A stretch of 64,000 nucleotides of DNA from Parafrankia irregularis (lineage in GTDB: Bacteria > Actinomycetota > Actinomycetes > Frankiales > Frankiaceae), in assembly GCF_001536285.1 (NCBI RefSeq), contig NZ_FAOZ01000024.1, positions 1 to 64,000 of the forward strand, in the 5' to 3' direction. Positions within the stretch are counted from its first letter, which is position 1; each line of letters begins with the position of its first letter. Below are positions 17,860-26,063 of the stretch, piece by piece. The notes under the pieces are model-generated. The model did not search any database, was not told the DNA's origin, and worked only from the letters and a program-made list of their open reading frames with translations. The position numbers were made by a program, and so were the translations under genes.

Positions 17860-18300
17860 TCAGTGCAGCCTGGCCTCAAGCCCGTCCAGGACGGCGTTGC
17901 TCAGCTTGCGGATGCCGATCGGGGCGAAGGTCTTCTCGAAGAAGCCGCCGATGCCGCTCGCGCCATCCCAGGTGGTGTGCGCCGACACCGTGCTGCCGCC
18001 CGCCCCGGCGGCCCGGACGGACCACTCGGTGCGCAGTGACGAACGTTGGTCGGCCTCCAGCAGCTTGCCGGCCGACGGGGTGCTGACGAGCGCGTCCACC
18101 TCGCGCACCCGCTTGCGGGTCGCGTGCAGCTGGTAGGTGATGCGGGTACCGGCGCCCTCGCCGCCCTCGACCACCCGATAGTCGGTGATCATCTCGGGCC
18201 ACAGCTGCGGCCGGGTGCCCGCGTAGTCGGACAGCAGGGCCAGCACCCGCTCCGGTGACCCGCCGACGATCCGCTCCACCTCGACACTGATACGTGCCAT
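17860..18300 (-). CDS. SRPBCC (START-like) family protein
   Basis: 146 residues, complete. The pattern is that of polyketide-cyclase/dehydrase-like lipid-binding folds: an N-terminal strand ISVEVERIVGGSPERVLALLSDY, a central ITYQLHATRKRVREVDA and a long C-terminal helix FFEKTFAPIGIRKLSNAVLDGLEA. Such proteins bind hydrophobic ligands in the cytoplasm; the ligand is unknown. It is divergent from the DUF4407 gene with about 240 bases between the starts, so the two promoters may face each other. No catalytic residues can be assigned. Confidence 0.8.
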   Translation of the reverse strand: MARISVEVERIVGGSPERVLALLSDYAGTRPQLWPEMITDYRVVEGGEGAGTRITYQLHATRKRVREVDALVSTPSAGKLLEADQRSSLRTEWSVRAAGAGGSTVSAHTTWDGASGIGGFFEKTFAPIGIRKLSNAVLDGLEARLH

Positions 18301-18539
18301 TCGCCACTCCGTCCGTTCGGCTGGGCCCTGATGGCCGTCCTCCGCGCAATGCCGAGACTATCCCAGGGGCCGCAAATGCGGTGCGCGAGCCCATCGCCGC
18401 GGCCGCCGCCGGCGAATTGTGGGAACGCCGCCCGGTCGATAATGTGACCGCGCTGCCCGGCGGCGGGACCCGTCGCGCGCGGTCCGTTTGTGGAGAAGGC
18501 AGCACGAAACCTGTGTCGTGCCGGTTGGACGGGGGTCCT

Positions 18540-19931
18540 GTGCAACATTCTCCGCAGACGTCCAGTAATCCTGGGGAAGAAGCGGCTCCGTCGCGCGGAC
18601 CGCTGCGCGCGGTCGGTGACACCCTGGTCTTCCTCGCGGGCGCACAGCCGAAATTCCTGCCACCGGCCGACCGGGCCCGGTTCGTCACCGCGGGCGTGCT
18701 GATGCTGCTGACCTCGGCACTCGCCACGTATGCCGGCGCGACTGTGGTGTCCGTAGGTTTCGGCACCGGAATGTTCCGCGCGCTTCCCTACGGGCTCTTC
18801 TACGCCCTGTTCATATTCTTCATCGACCGCTCCGTCCTGCTGACGCAGTCGTCCTACCGGTATGACGCGGAGGGTGGCGTCAAAACGACCGGACCGGGCT
18901 TCTCCGTGATGGTCCGGGTCTTCATCGCGGTGTGCGGGGCAATTATCGTCGGTGAGGCCATACTGCTCCGCATCTTCGAAACCTCGATCGCCACCACCGT
19001 CACCGAGATCCAGCAGGAGGAGAACGGTCGGATCATGGCCTCCTGGGATGCGAACCAGGAGGGTGAGCTGGCCGCCCGCACCGCTGATCTGGCCGCGAAG
19101 AAAAGGGGGCTGGATGCGGCCAGCTCACTCGTCGAGGCCAAGACCGCGGAGGTGAACTGCCAGCTCACCGGTGGCCCTTCCTGCCTCGTCGGGGCCGGGC
19201 CGATCTACCAGATCAAGCTGGCCGAGCTGGCCGCGGCCACCGCCGCCGTCGGTGACGCCACCCGGCTGCGGGACACCGCCCAGCGTGGTCTGGACGAGTT
19301 CCGCGCCACCCAGGAGAAGAACCGGACCGCCTTCGCCCGGACCGCCGCCAGCACCAGCGGGGCGGCAAACGACCTGCTCATGCGGGAGAAGGCGTTCTGG
19401 AGACTGACCACGCGGGACCGCTCGGTGCTCGCCTGGCGGCTGCTGCTGACCCTGCTGCTGCTCGGAGTGGACCTCGCGCCACTGCTGTCCAAGCGCGGTC
19501 TGGACGCGAGCCCGTACCGGCGCCGGGAACGCCTCGCCCGGTGGCGGGACGAGACATCCGCCGAGGTCGAGGCACTGCAGGTGGGTCACAACGCGCGCGA
19601 GCGGCGGGATCTCGCGCCCGCGGTGGCGGCCCGGCTCGCGGCCCGATGGGAGGACTACCAGATGCGGCGGGACGGAGTGGAAGGCGCGGTCCGCTGGACG
19701 GCCGACACCGCCGACGCACGTCTGGCCGAGGAGGAGATCAGCGCGGATCGGCAGTCGCAGCTGCTGGAGCTGCGTGCCCGGCACGGCATCGTCGCGGTCC
19801 CGCGCACACCAGGCCTTCCGACGGCTCAGGTGCCACCGGCCGCGCCACCGTCGGCTCAGGTGCCACCGGCGGCGGCACAACCGAGCCCGACGGCATCGCC
19901 GAGGCCACCGGCGGACGCCGCCGAGCACTGA
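18540..19931 (+). CDS. DUF4407 membrane protein
   Basis: About 463 residues from GTG at 18540; GTG at 18513, behind GGAGAAGG, is equally possible. Several membrane segments lie in the first 150 residues (TAGVLMLLTSALATYAGATV, FYALFIFFIDRSVLL, VFIAVCGAIIVGEAILLRIF). A long charged coiled-coil-like stretch follows, with NGRIMASWDANQEGEL and a pair of Cys. Another hydrophobic segment (WRLLLTLLLLGVDLAPLL) and a basic C-terminus with repeated AQVPPAA motifs complete it. The order matches DUF4407, whose function is unknown. The coiled coil may be extracytoplasmic, which suggests a scaffold or sensor role; that is inference. Confidence 0.78.
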   Translation: MQHSPQTSSNPGEEAAPSRGPLRAVGDTLVFLAGAQPKFLPPADRARFVTAGVLMLLTSALATYAGATVVSVGFGTGMFRALPYGLFYALFIFFIDRSVLLTQSSYRYDAEGGVKTTGPGFSVMVRVFIAVCGAIIVGEAILLRIFETSIATTVTEIQQEENGRIMASWDANQEGELAARTADLAAKKRGLDAASSLVEAKTAEVNCQLTGGPSCLVGAGPIYQIKLAELAAATAAVGDATRLRDTAQRGLDEFRATQEKNRTAFARTAASTSGAANDLLMREKAFWRLTTRDRSVLAWRLLLTLLLLGVDLAPLLSKRGLDASPYRRRERLARWRDETSAEVEALQVGHNARERRDLAPAVAARLAARWEDYQMRRDGVEGAVRWTADTADARLAEEEISADRQSQLLELRARHGIVAVPRTPGLPTAQVPPAAPPSAQVPPAAAQPSPTASPRPPADAAEH

Positions 19932-19948
19932 CCGTTGCTCACCCGGGG

Positions 19949-20272
19949 CTAGTTGTGACCGCGCCGGTGGCGGCGGCGTGCGACGACAGCGGTCAGGACG
20001 CCGAGCGCGGCCGCGCCGCCAGCCGCGGAGCCGGCGATTCGCGGGTTCTCCCGGGCCCGGTCCCGACCCACCATCGCCAGCGAGGTCGCCTTCGTGCGTC
20101 CCGCCGTGCCAGCACCGGCCACCTTGGTCTTCACGCCCTGCGCGGTGCGTCCGGCGACCTTGTGCGGGCGGAGCCGGTCGGACAGCACGTCAAGGTCCTG
20201 GCCGAGCTGCGCACGGGTCGCCTCGATCTCAGAACGGATTTCGTCGGGCTTGGTGCTGGTCACGTGCGCCAT
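19949..20272 (-). CDS. DUF3618 family protein
   Basis: 107 residues. The N-terminal helix has the family signature DEIRSEIEATRAQLGQDLDVLSDRL, with basic residues after it. One membrane segment near the C-terminus (GGAAALGVLTAVVA) is followed by an Arg/His tail. DUF3618 genes commonly sit next to holin-like membrane proteins in actinobacteria, as here, and are thought to act at the envelope, but no function is established. It lies about 84 bases downstream of the holin-like gene on the same strand, so probably one unit. Confidence 0.88.
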   Translation of the reverse strand: MAHVTSTKPDEIRSEIEATRAQLGQDLDVLSDRLRPHKVAGRTAQGVKTKVAGAGTAGRTKATSLAMVGRDRARENPRIAGSAAGGAAALGVLTAVVARRRHRRGHN

Positions 20273-20355
20273 CCTTTCGACGATGCCGGGTGCCTGCCGT
20301 GCCGGATGCCTGCCGTGCCGGGTGCCGGCGCGGGGTGGTCAGTGCCGCGGGGTGG

Positions 20356-21048
20356 TCAGTGCCGCCGGTTCTGGGCCCAGTGGATGTCCTCGCGCAGCGT
20401 CTCCACCGTCTGCTTCGGTGCAGGGTGCACCGCCTTGACCGTCCGGCGGCCCAGCAGTGCCAGTGCGCCCGCCGCGGCGGCCAACACGACGCCCACGATC
20501 AGCGCGGCCCATCCCAGGGCCATGACTGAGCCGAGCCCGAACATGACGGCGAGCAGGACGAAGACGAGTGCGAAGAAGCCGGCGCCGCCGGCCGCCGCGA
20601 ACATGCCGGCACCCTTGCCGGCCTTTGTCGCCTCCTCGCGCAGCTCGGCCTTGGCGAGGGCGACCTCCTGGCGGAACAGCGTCGAGACGTCGCTTGCCAC
20701 CTCGGCGACGAGATGCCCGGTCGACGCCGGTCGTCGACGTTCGAGGCCGGCACCGGTCGCGCTCCCGGCCTCGGTGCCGACGGCGACGGCCCCAGAGCCG
20801 GGGCCGGAGCCGGGGTGAACGGCGGTGCCGGCGCCGACACCGGATGCCGTCGGGGTGGCTGTGGCGGTCCCGTGCGGGCTGGCTCCCCGTGCGACCGTGC
20901 TCGCCCGGCGCGCTCCCGTGGCCGCGTTCGCCGGGGGTGAGCCGTCGACCGGCACACGCACGGTGACCTGCGCGTCCGGCGGTATCCCCGTGCGGTCCAC
21001 GGGGGGTGTGGCCGGTGTCGTCGGCTGGCGGCTGAGTGTGCTGGTCAT
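20356..21048 (-). CDS. Holin-superfamily-like membrane protein
   Basis: 230 residues. The first 105 are Thr/Pro/Gly/Ala-rich and variable. A conserved amphipathic segment follows (LVAEVASDVSTLFRQEVALAKAEL), then two adjacent membrane segments (FFALVFVLLAVMFGLGS and ALIVGVVLAAAAGALALLG) and a short tail ending in DIHWAQ. This is the actinobacterial phage-holin-3-like domain. Despite the name these are chromosomal envelope proteins paired with DUF3618, and nothing nearby is viral. The long N-terminal extension is unusual and has biased dipeptides. Confidence 0.85.
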   Translation of the reverse strand: MTSTLSRQPTTPATPPVDRTGIPPDAQVTVRVPVDGSPPANAATGARRASTVARGASPHGTATATPTASGVGAGTAVHPGSGPGSGAVAVGTEAGSATGAGLERRRPASTGHLVAEVASDVSTLFRQEVALAKAELREEATKAGKGAGMFAAAGGAGFFALVFVLLAVMFGLGSVMALGWAALIVGVVLAAAAGALALLGRRTVKAVHPAPKQTVETLREDIHWAQNRRH

Positions 21049-21188
21049 GCCATCCCCTTCTCAACCGGACCGGAGACCCGCCCTCCGGCGGTGTCCATAC
21101 GGATCGGTGTAGACCCGGATGCCCGCCGGTCGCCGTATAAACCGTGGTCGGGGGGGACGGATCGGGGCGACGAGGGGGTGGGGAGGCG

Positions 21189-22073
21189 TCAGTCGGCGCG
21201 TTCCTGCGGGGACGAGTGCTCCCAGTCGGCGAGAATGGTGCGAATCCCGGTGACCAGTGACAACGGCTGGTCGAGCATCACGTGGTGCCCGGCGAGCGGA
21301 ATCTCGATCACTGGCGCGACCCGGCCGAGCAGGTTGTACATCAGGTGGCCGATGTCCGGTGTCACCAGGCCCTTCTCGGCGCGGAACAGCACGACCCGGC
21401 AGTGGACCTTGCGCAGGATCTCGGGGGACGGTGTCCGGTTGCCGAACACGTTGGGGTCGAACTTCCAGGCCCAGCCGCCCAACATCGCCCCCATCGAGTT
21501 CCGTGCGATGTGATCGATGATGTAGGAAAGGCTGTTCGGCTGTTCGGGAACCGTGCGGAACCGGGCCAGCGCGTCGGCCGCGGTCGCGTAGACCCGAAGG
21601 GGGCCGAACGCCGTCCGCTCCCGCGCCGCCCGCTCCTCGGGGGTGGACTCCTTCACCGGCGAGTCGATGACGACGATTCCGGCGACCCGGTCCGGGTACT
21701 CCGCCGCGGTGGTGATCGTGACCCAGCCACCCATGCTGTGGCCGATCACGATCGGCGGAGAGGTGATCCCCGCGTGGTCGATCACCGCGATGACCTCGGA
21801 CGCCCAGGTGCTCAGCGAGTACTCTTCGCGCCGGCCGCTGTCGCCGTGACCGGACAGGTCCAGCGCCAGGACCCGGTACTCGGCCGGGATCAGCGGCGCG
21901 ATGTGGTCCCACCAGCCGGCGTGGGCCGCCCCGCCGTGCACCAGCACGATCGCGGGCCCGTCGACCGGCCCCCAGCACCGGTAGCTGATGGCCGTCCCGT
22001 CGACCTCGGTTTCCAGCCGATCGGGGCGAGTATCGATGGCGGCCTCGAACCAGGCCGGTGCTTCGTCATACAT
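21189..22073 (-). CDS. Alpha/beta hydrolase
   Basis: 294 residues from ATG at 22073. The oxyanion region is LVHGGAAHAGWW, followed by LDLSGHGDS. The nucleophile elbow is GHSMGG. The catalytic His is probably in the late LAGHHVML segment and the acid near CRVVLFRAEKGLV. These are the landmarks of soluble esterase or hydrolase proteins of the epoxide-hydrolase/haloperoxidase-like superfamily; with Ser as nucleophile an esterase or lactonase activity is likely. The frame remains open another 63 codons upstream, but that part has shadow-like composition. No operon partner. Confidence 0.85.
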   Translation of the reverse strand: MYDEAPAWFEAAIDTRPDRLETEVDGTAISYRCWGPVDGPAIVLVHGGAAHAGWWDHIAPLIPAEYRVLALDLSGHGDSGRREEYSLSTWASEVIAVIDHAGITSPPIVIGHSMGGWVTITTAAEYPDRVAGIVVIDSPVKESTPEERAARERTAFGPLRVYATAADALARFRTVPEQPNSLSYIIDHIARNSMGAMLGGWAWKFDPNVFGNRTPSPEILRKVHCRVVLFRAEKGLVTPDIGHLMYNLLGRVAPVIEIPLAGHHVMLDQPLSLVTGIRTILADWEHSSPQERAD

Positions 22074-22286
22074 CCATGTCTGCCGTTCGGCTCGTCGTTG
22101 TGGTCCTCGGCGACTGCCGCATCCCTGATGAAACACCGTGGACGAGCTCGCGCCGGTGTCTGCCGGTTCGGTGACGGATTCGTCGGATTTCCGACTCACC
22201 GGTGGAGACGGAATCGCACCTGCTCCAGAACCCTCCGGAATCGGTCGCATGGTTGCCGCCACGCTGCGTTGGCGCAGCCGTACCGT

Positions 22287-23531
22287 TCATCGTGGCAGGG
22301 CGCGGTAGAAGGCCACATGCCGGGACGCGGCGAGGTCCCAGCTGAAGCGGCTGGCCACCGCCCGGCCGGCGGCGGTCCGGGCGGGATCCGGCAACGTGCC
22401 CGGCCACGGCTCGGCCGCGTCGAGAACCCGGTCCAACGCGGCCGCGAAGCCCGTCGGGGACGACGCGAAGGACACGGCGCTCCCGGCCGCGCCGAGCACC
22501 TCGCGCAGCACCGGCAGGTCGCGGGTCACGACGGGCACCCCGGCGGCGAGCGCCTCCAACGCGGCGAGCCCGAAGCCCTCCTTCGCGGACGGGAACGCGA
22601 ACACGCTCGCCGCGGCGACCAGGGCGGGCAGCTCCTCGTCCGGCACCGGCCCGAGCAGGACGGGCTCGATGCCGAGCTCGGCGGCGCGGGCCAGCACATG
22701 ATCACGGTAGGCACGGTAGTCGAACAGCGTCTCCCCGCCGGCGAGGACCAGCGACACCGGCGTCGAGCGGCCGCGTAGCAGCGCGAACGCCTCGATCAGG
22801 TCGGCCGTCCCCTTGCGGGGCTCGATCCCGCCGACGGTGAGGACATACCGGCCGAGCCGGGACTGCCAGCGTTCCCGGGCCGCCCGGGCGGGGCCCTGCG
22901 GGGCCGCCGCGGCGGTGAACCGGGCCGCGTCCACGCCGTTCGGGATGACGGTGGCGTTGATGCCCCATCCGGCCGCCAGCTCCGCGGCGACGGCGGTCGA
23001 GACGCACACGTGCGCCCGCGGGCGGCGCAGCGCGCGTTCATGGCAGGTGACCAGCTCAGGGGTGGTGAACGTGTCGAGGTGGTGCACCGTGCGGACGCAG
23101 TCGGCCACCGCGTTCGCGGAGATGCAGTCCTGGGCATGTACGACGTCGTAGGCCGTGCCGGAACCGGAACCGGAACCGGTGCCGGTGCCGGTGCCGGTGC
23201 CGCGGTGCGTGTCGAACGCCTCGCCGAGTACGGCGATCGAGCGCAGGATGCGCTGCCCGACCGACTCGTCGTCCGGGGCATCCGGGAACGGCACCGCACG
23301 CACGCGCACGGCGGGGTCGACCGGCCGGAAGAAACCCGTGTCGCCGCCGCGGGCCAGCGTCCACAGGTCGACCTGGTGCCCGGCCCGCGCCAGCGCCTCG
23401 GCGAGCGCGAGGGTTGCCACCACCCCGCCGCGTGGCCGGGTCGAGTAGGTCAGCAGTGCCACCGAGAGCGGCCCGGTGCCGCTCGGCCCGTTCCCGCTCG
23501 TGGTGGCGCCGCGCTCAGTTCCCACGGGCAC
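22287..23531 (-). CDS. MSMEG_0565-type family 4 glycosyltransferase
   Basis: 414 residues. GT-B fold: N-terminal SVALLTYSTRPRGGVVATLALAEAL, a mid-segment VIPNGVDAARF, YVLTVGGIEPRKGTADLIEAF, and the donor-site segment FAFPSAKEGFGLAALEALAAGVPVV with the E-x7-E arrangement. It is the last gene of the nitrilase cluster; GTG at 23531 or 23525 overlaps the flavoprotein stop. A hexanucleotide run codes for a GT/GS linker near residue 112. In mycobacteria the homologous gene (MSMEG_0565 family) adjoins the same nitrilase and radical-SAM genes, suggesting that the pathway product is glycosylated. The acceptor is unknown. Confidence 0.83.
   Translation of the reverse strand: MPVGTERGATTSGNGPSGTGPLSVALLTYSTRPRGGVVATLALAEALARAGHQVDLWTLARGGDTGFFRPVDPAVRVRAVPFPDAPDDESVGQRILRSIAVLGEAFDTHRGTGTGTGTGSGSGSGTAYDVVHAQDCISANAVADCVRTVHHLDTFTTPELVTCHERALRRPRAHVCVSTAVAAELAAGWGINATVIPNGVDAARFTAAAAPQGPARAARERWQSRLGRYVLTVGGIEPRKGTADLIEAFALLRGRSTPVSLVLAGGETLFDYRAYRDHVLARAAELGIEPVLLGPVPDEELPALVAAASVFAFPSAKEGFGLAALEALAAGVPVVTRDLPVLREVLGAAGSAVSFASSPTGFAAALDRVLDAAEPWPGTLPDPARTAAGRAVASRFSWDLAASRHVAFYRALPR
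23156..23200 (-). repeat. Hexanucleotide repeat in the glycosyltransferase gene
   Basis: Runs of ggaacc followed by ggtgcc units encode alternating Gly-Thr and Gly-Ser dipeptides. Being six bases long, the unit can expand or contract without shifting the frame. Confidence 0.75.
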
Positions 23532-25116
23532 GGGCGCCGGCGCCCTCCTGGGCGAGGGCCTCGGTCGCGACTCCCATCAGCTCCCCGTGGCTGGGGCCGG
23601 GTACGGGATCCGGCCGCCAGCCCGTCGCCAGGACGTCGCGGACCCGAGCGACGAACGTGCTGTCGGTCAGCACGGCGGACGGCGGCAGCAGCGCGTTCTG
23701 CAGGCGGGTGAAGCGGTCCCACACCCAGGGGTCGCGGCGGGCGGCCAGGTACGCCTCACCGTTGGTGACGCCGGCCCCGGCCGCGGCCAGGGCGCCCGCC
23801 CCCCACTCGGGTCGCGGTGGCCACGGGGTGTATCCAGTCGGCAGCGCACCATTGGTGGGCGACGGGTGGCCGCCGCTGCGTACGCCCGGATTGTCCGGCC
23901 GCCACCGCAGCAGGCGGGCGGCGTCCTGGTGGACGGAGTCCTCGAACCAGGGGGCGAACTCCGTGCGCAGCGACTGGTCGAGGGCGAGCGCCCGGTCGGC
24001 CGGGTCGCGGATCGCCCGGACCGTCTCGGCCAGCCGCACGGCGCCCAGCAGCGCGAGCGTCACCCCCCGCGTGTGCGCGGGGTTCGTGATGATCGCCGCG
24101 TCGCCGACCGTGAGCAGGCCGAGCACCCCTGGACGCCCGTCCGCCACCAGCGGCCGTAGCCGGTTGCTCAGATGCGACATCGCGGTGACGGGTGAGACCG
24201 GCACGACCTGCTCGGCGTCAAGCCATGGCACGAACATCTCGATGGCCCGGGCCGCCGCGTCGAAGGCCGCGCCGTGACGAAGCACCCGGATGTCGCCGTC
24301 CTCCGGCAGGACGCCGAAGGTCATCGAGAAGACGTCCCGGTCGGCGGGGAACATCAGGCAGGAGTAGCGGTCGAAGGACGCGCCGGCGGTGTGCCCGCGG
24401 TTGAGCGCCACGGCGGGCTCGGGGCCGCGCCGCCGGTAGAAGCGCGAGTAGTAGGCGATGCCGCAGTCGACCTCGGCCGGCGGTGGCAGCTCCGCTCCCG
24501 CGTCGACGAGCCAGCGGCGGACCGGCGACAGCCGCCCCGCGGCATCGACGACCAGGTCGGCGGTGCGGCTGCTGCCGTTGGCAAGGCGCACGCCGCGAAC
24601 CACCAGCGGCGCACCCGCCCCCGACGCGGAACCCGCTCCCGACGCAGACCCCGACCCGTGCGCTTCGGTCAGCAGCCCGGCGACCCGGGCACCGGACCGG
24701 ATGGTGACACCGGGCTCCCTGCTGACCACCTCCCGCATCACCCAGTCCAGGGTGGCGCGGCGGCACCCGAGCACGACGAGCTCGTCGTCCTCCGGTGGGA
24801 CGTCGGTCAGCGTCGGCGGGGCATGCTCGCTCAGCCGCGTCTCCCGGACACCCACGGCCCGCAGGCCGTCGAGGATCTCCGGGGCGTGCTCGCGGAGCAG
24901 GGACCGGCCACGGGCCAGGAAGGCGTGCGAGTGCCAGGTCTGTGTCGCGCCCGGGCGATGCCAGTCCGCCACGTCCGCGAGGTCGGAAGGCCGGTCGTCG
25001 GGGTCGCGATCGAGGACGTCGACGCGCCAGCCGCCGCGGGCCAGCAGCAGGGCGACGGCCAGCCCGGAGGCCCCGGCGCCGATCACGATGGCGCCTGGTA
25101 TCAGTGCGTCCGGCAT
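23515..25116 (-). CDS. FAD-dependent oxidoreductase of the nitrilase cluster
   Basis: 533 residues. The N-terminus has the dinucleotide-binding loop VIGAGASGLAVALLLARGG, then an acidic strand end VDVLDRDPDD and an ATQTWHSHAFLARG segment. A later GVLGLLTVGDAAIITNP block is the second FAD contact (the GD motif) seen in PHBH- and halogenase-like flavoproteins. The start ATG overlaps the nitrilase stop (TGATG). Nit1-type clusters usually carry a flavoprotein (MSMEG_0569/NitH type). This one is longer and its sequence looks more like the hydroxylase or geranylgeranyl-reductase group, so it may be a replacement. Substrate unknown. Confidence 0.8.
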   Translation of the reverse strand: MPDALIPGAIVIGAGASGLAVALLLARGGWRVDVLDRDPDDRPSDLADVADWHRPGATQTWHSHAFLARGRSLLREHAPEILDGLRAVGVRETRLSEHAPPTLTDVPPEDDELVVLGCRRATLDWVMREVVSREPGVTIRSGARVAGLLTEAHGSGSASGAGSASGAGAPLVVRGVRLANGSSRTADLVVDAAGRLSPVRRWLVDAGAELPPPAEVDCGIAYYSRFYRRRGPEPAVALNRGHTAGASFDRYSCLMFPADRDVFSMTFGVLPEDGDIRVLRHGAAFDAAARAIEMFVPWLDAEQVVPVSPVTAMSHLSNRLRPLVADGRPGVLGLLTVGDAAIITNPAHTRGVTLALLGAVRLAETVRAIRDPADRALALDQSLRTEFAPWFEDSVHQDAARLLRWRPDNPGVRSGGHPSPTNGALPTGYTPWPPRPEWGAGALAAAGAGVTNGEAYLAARRDPWVWDRFTRLQNALLPPSAVLTDSTFVARVRDVLATGWRPDPVPGPSHGELMGVATEALAQEGAGARARGN

Positions 25117-26063
25117 CAGCGGGCCACCGCGCCGAAGCGCCGGGGGTCGTACGGGTCACCGGCCAGCAGGCACGGCGGCTGGTAGGTCGCGGCACGCCGG
25201 TCGGCCAGCAGGTTCATCCCGCCGCGTGCGCGGCGCAGCGCCTCGGTGACGTCGATGGTCGTGACAGCCTGGCCTTCGGCCGTGCCGGTGGTGGCCAGCA
25301 CCGAGCCGTCCGGATGGACGACCTTCGCGTTGCCCACGAACCGCAGCGACCCGAAAGCGCCGGTCTGGTTCGACGCCACCCAGACAACCTGGTTCTCCAA
25401 CGCGCGAACCTGGTCGTAGAGATTGAACCGGTGCAGGGAGCGGTCGTCACCGACCTCCTGGGCCGGCTGGGTGCTGGAGATCGGCCACGCTGACAGACAG
25501 GCGATGATCGCCGCGTCGGCGAGGGCGAGGCTCCGCCCGGCTTCCGGGAACGCCTTGTCGTAGCAGATCATCATTCCCATCCGGCCGAGCGGGCTGTCGA
25601 AGGCGGTGAAGGAGCGGCCGGCCTCGAACACAAGGCCCTCGCCGAGTGGCTGGTGCACCTTGCGGTGGCGGCCCAGCACGCCGTCACCGTGGACACACAC
25701 CGCACTGTTGTACCGGTAAGGACCGTCACGCTCCGTGTAGCCGGCGCAGACCACCATATCTTGGGCGAGCGTGACGAGCCTGGCGATTTCCGGTCCGTCC
25801 GGATCGAGTGCGGGCGGCCCGCCGTCCAGCGCCAGATCGGTGCCGCTGGGCGGCAACGTGTGCAGGTAGCCGCCGAGTGCGGCCTCGGGCAGGACGAGGA
25901 GATCCACGCCGCGCTGCCGGGCCGCGTCGATGTGCGTACCGATTCTCGCGAAGCATTCGTCCAGGTCACGGCCGAACGGCGCGGCGACCGCGGCGATGGT
26001 CACCCGGCGGCGGGTGGGCCGCGCCCACCCGCCGCGCGCCTGCGGGCGCCGCGTCGTGCTCAC
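25116..26063 (-). CDS. Nitrilase-superfamily carbon-nitrogen hydrolase (Nit1/sll0784-like)
   Basis: 315 residues from GTG at 26063, in a 4-base GTGA overlap with the upstream gene. The catalytic triad of the superfamily is visible: Glu in LLVLPEAALGG, Lys in GRHRKVHQP and Cys in MMICYDKAFPE. The order and spacing are those of a complete enzyme. Such enzymes hydrolyse nitriles or amides through a Cys thioimidate. In Nit1C clusters the nitrilase (NitC) has been linked to cyanide assimilation; a role in a nitrile or cyanide-related pathway here is inferred from the neighbours. Confidence 0.88.
   Translation of the reverse strand: MSTTRRPQARGGWARPTRRRVTIAAVAAPFGRDLDECFARIGTHIDAARQRGVDLLVLPEAALGGYLHTLPPSGTDLALDGGPPALDPDGPEIARLVTLAQDMVVCAGYTERDGPYRYNSAVCVHGDGVLGRHRKVHQPLGEGLVFEAGRSFTAFDSPLGRMGMMICYDKAFPEAGRSLALADAAIIACLSAWPISSTQPAQEVGDDRSLHRFNLYDQVRALENQVVWVASNQTGAFGSLRFVGNAKVVHPDGSVLATTGTAEGQAVTTIDVTEALRRARGGMNLLADRRAATYQPPCLLAGDPYDPRRFGAVAR

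Noticed and set aside
20356-21048. Holin-like gene as evidence of a prophage
   Set aside because: No lysin, structural, integrase or attachment-site signal is nearby; holin-like and DUF3618 pairs are ordinary chromosomal genes.
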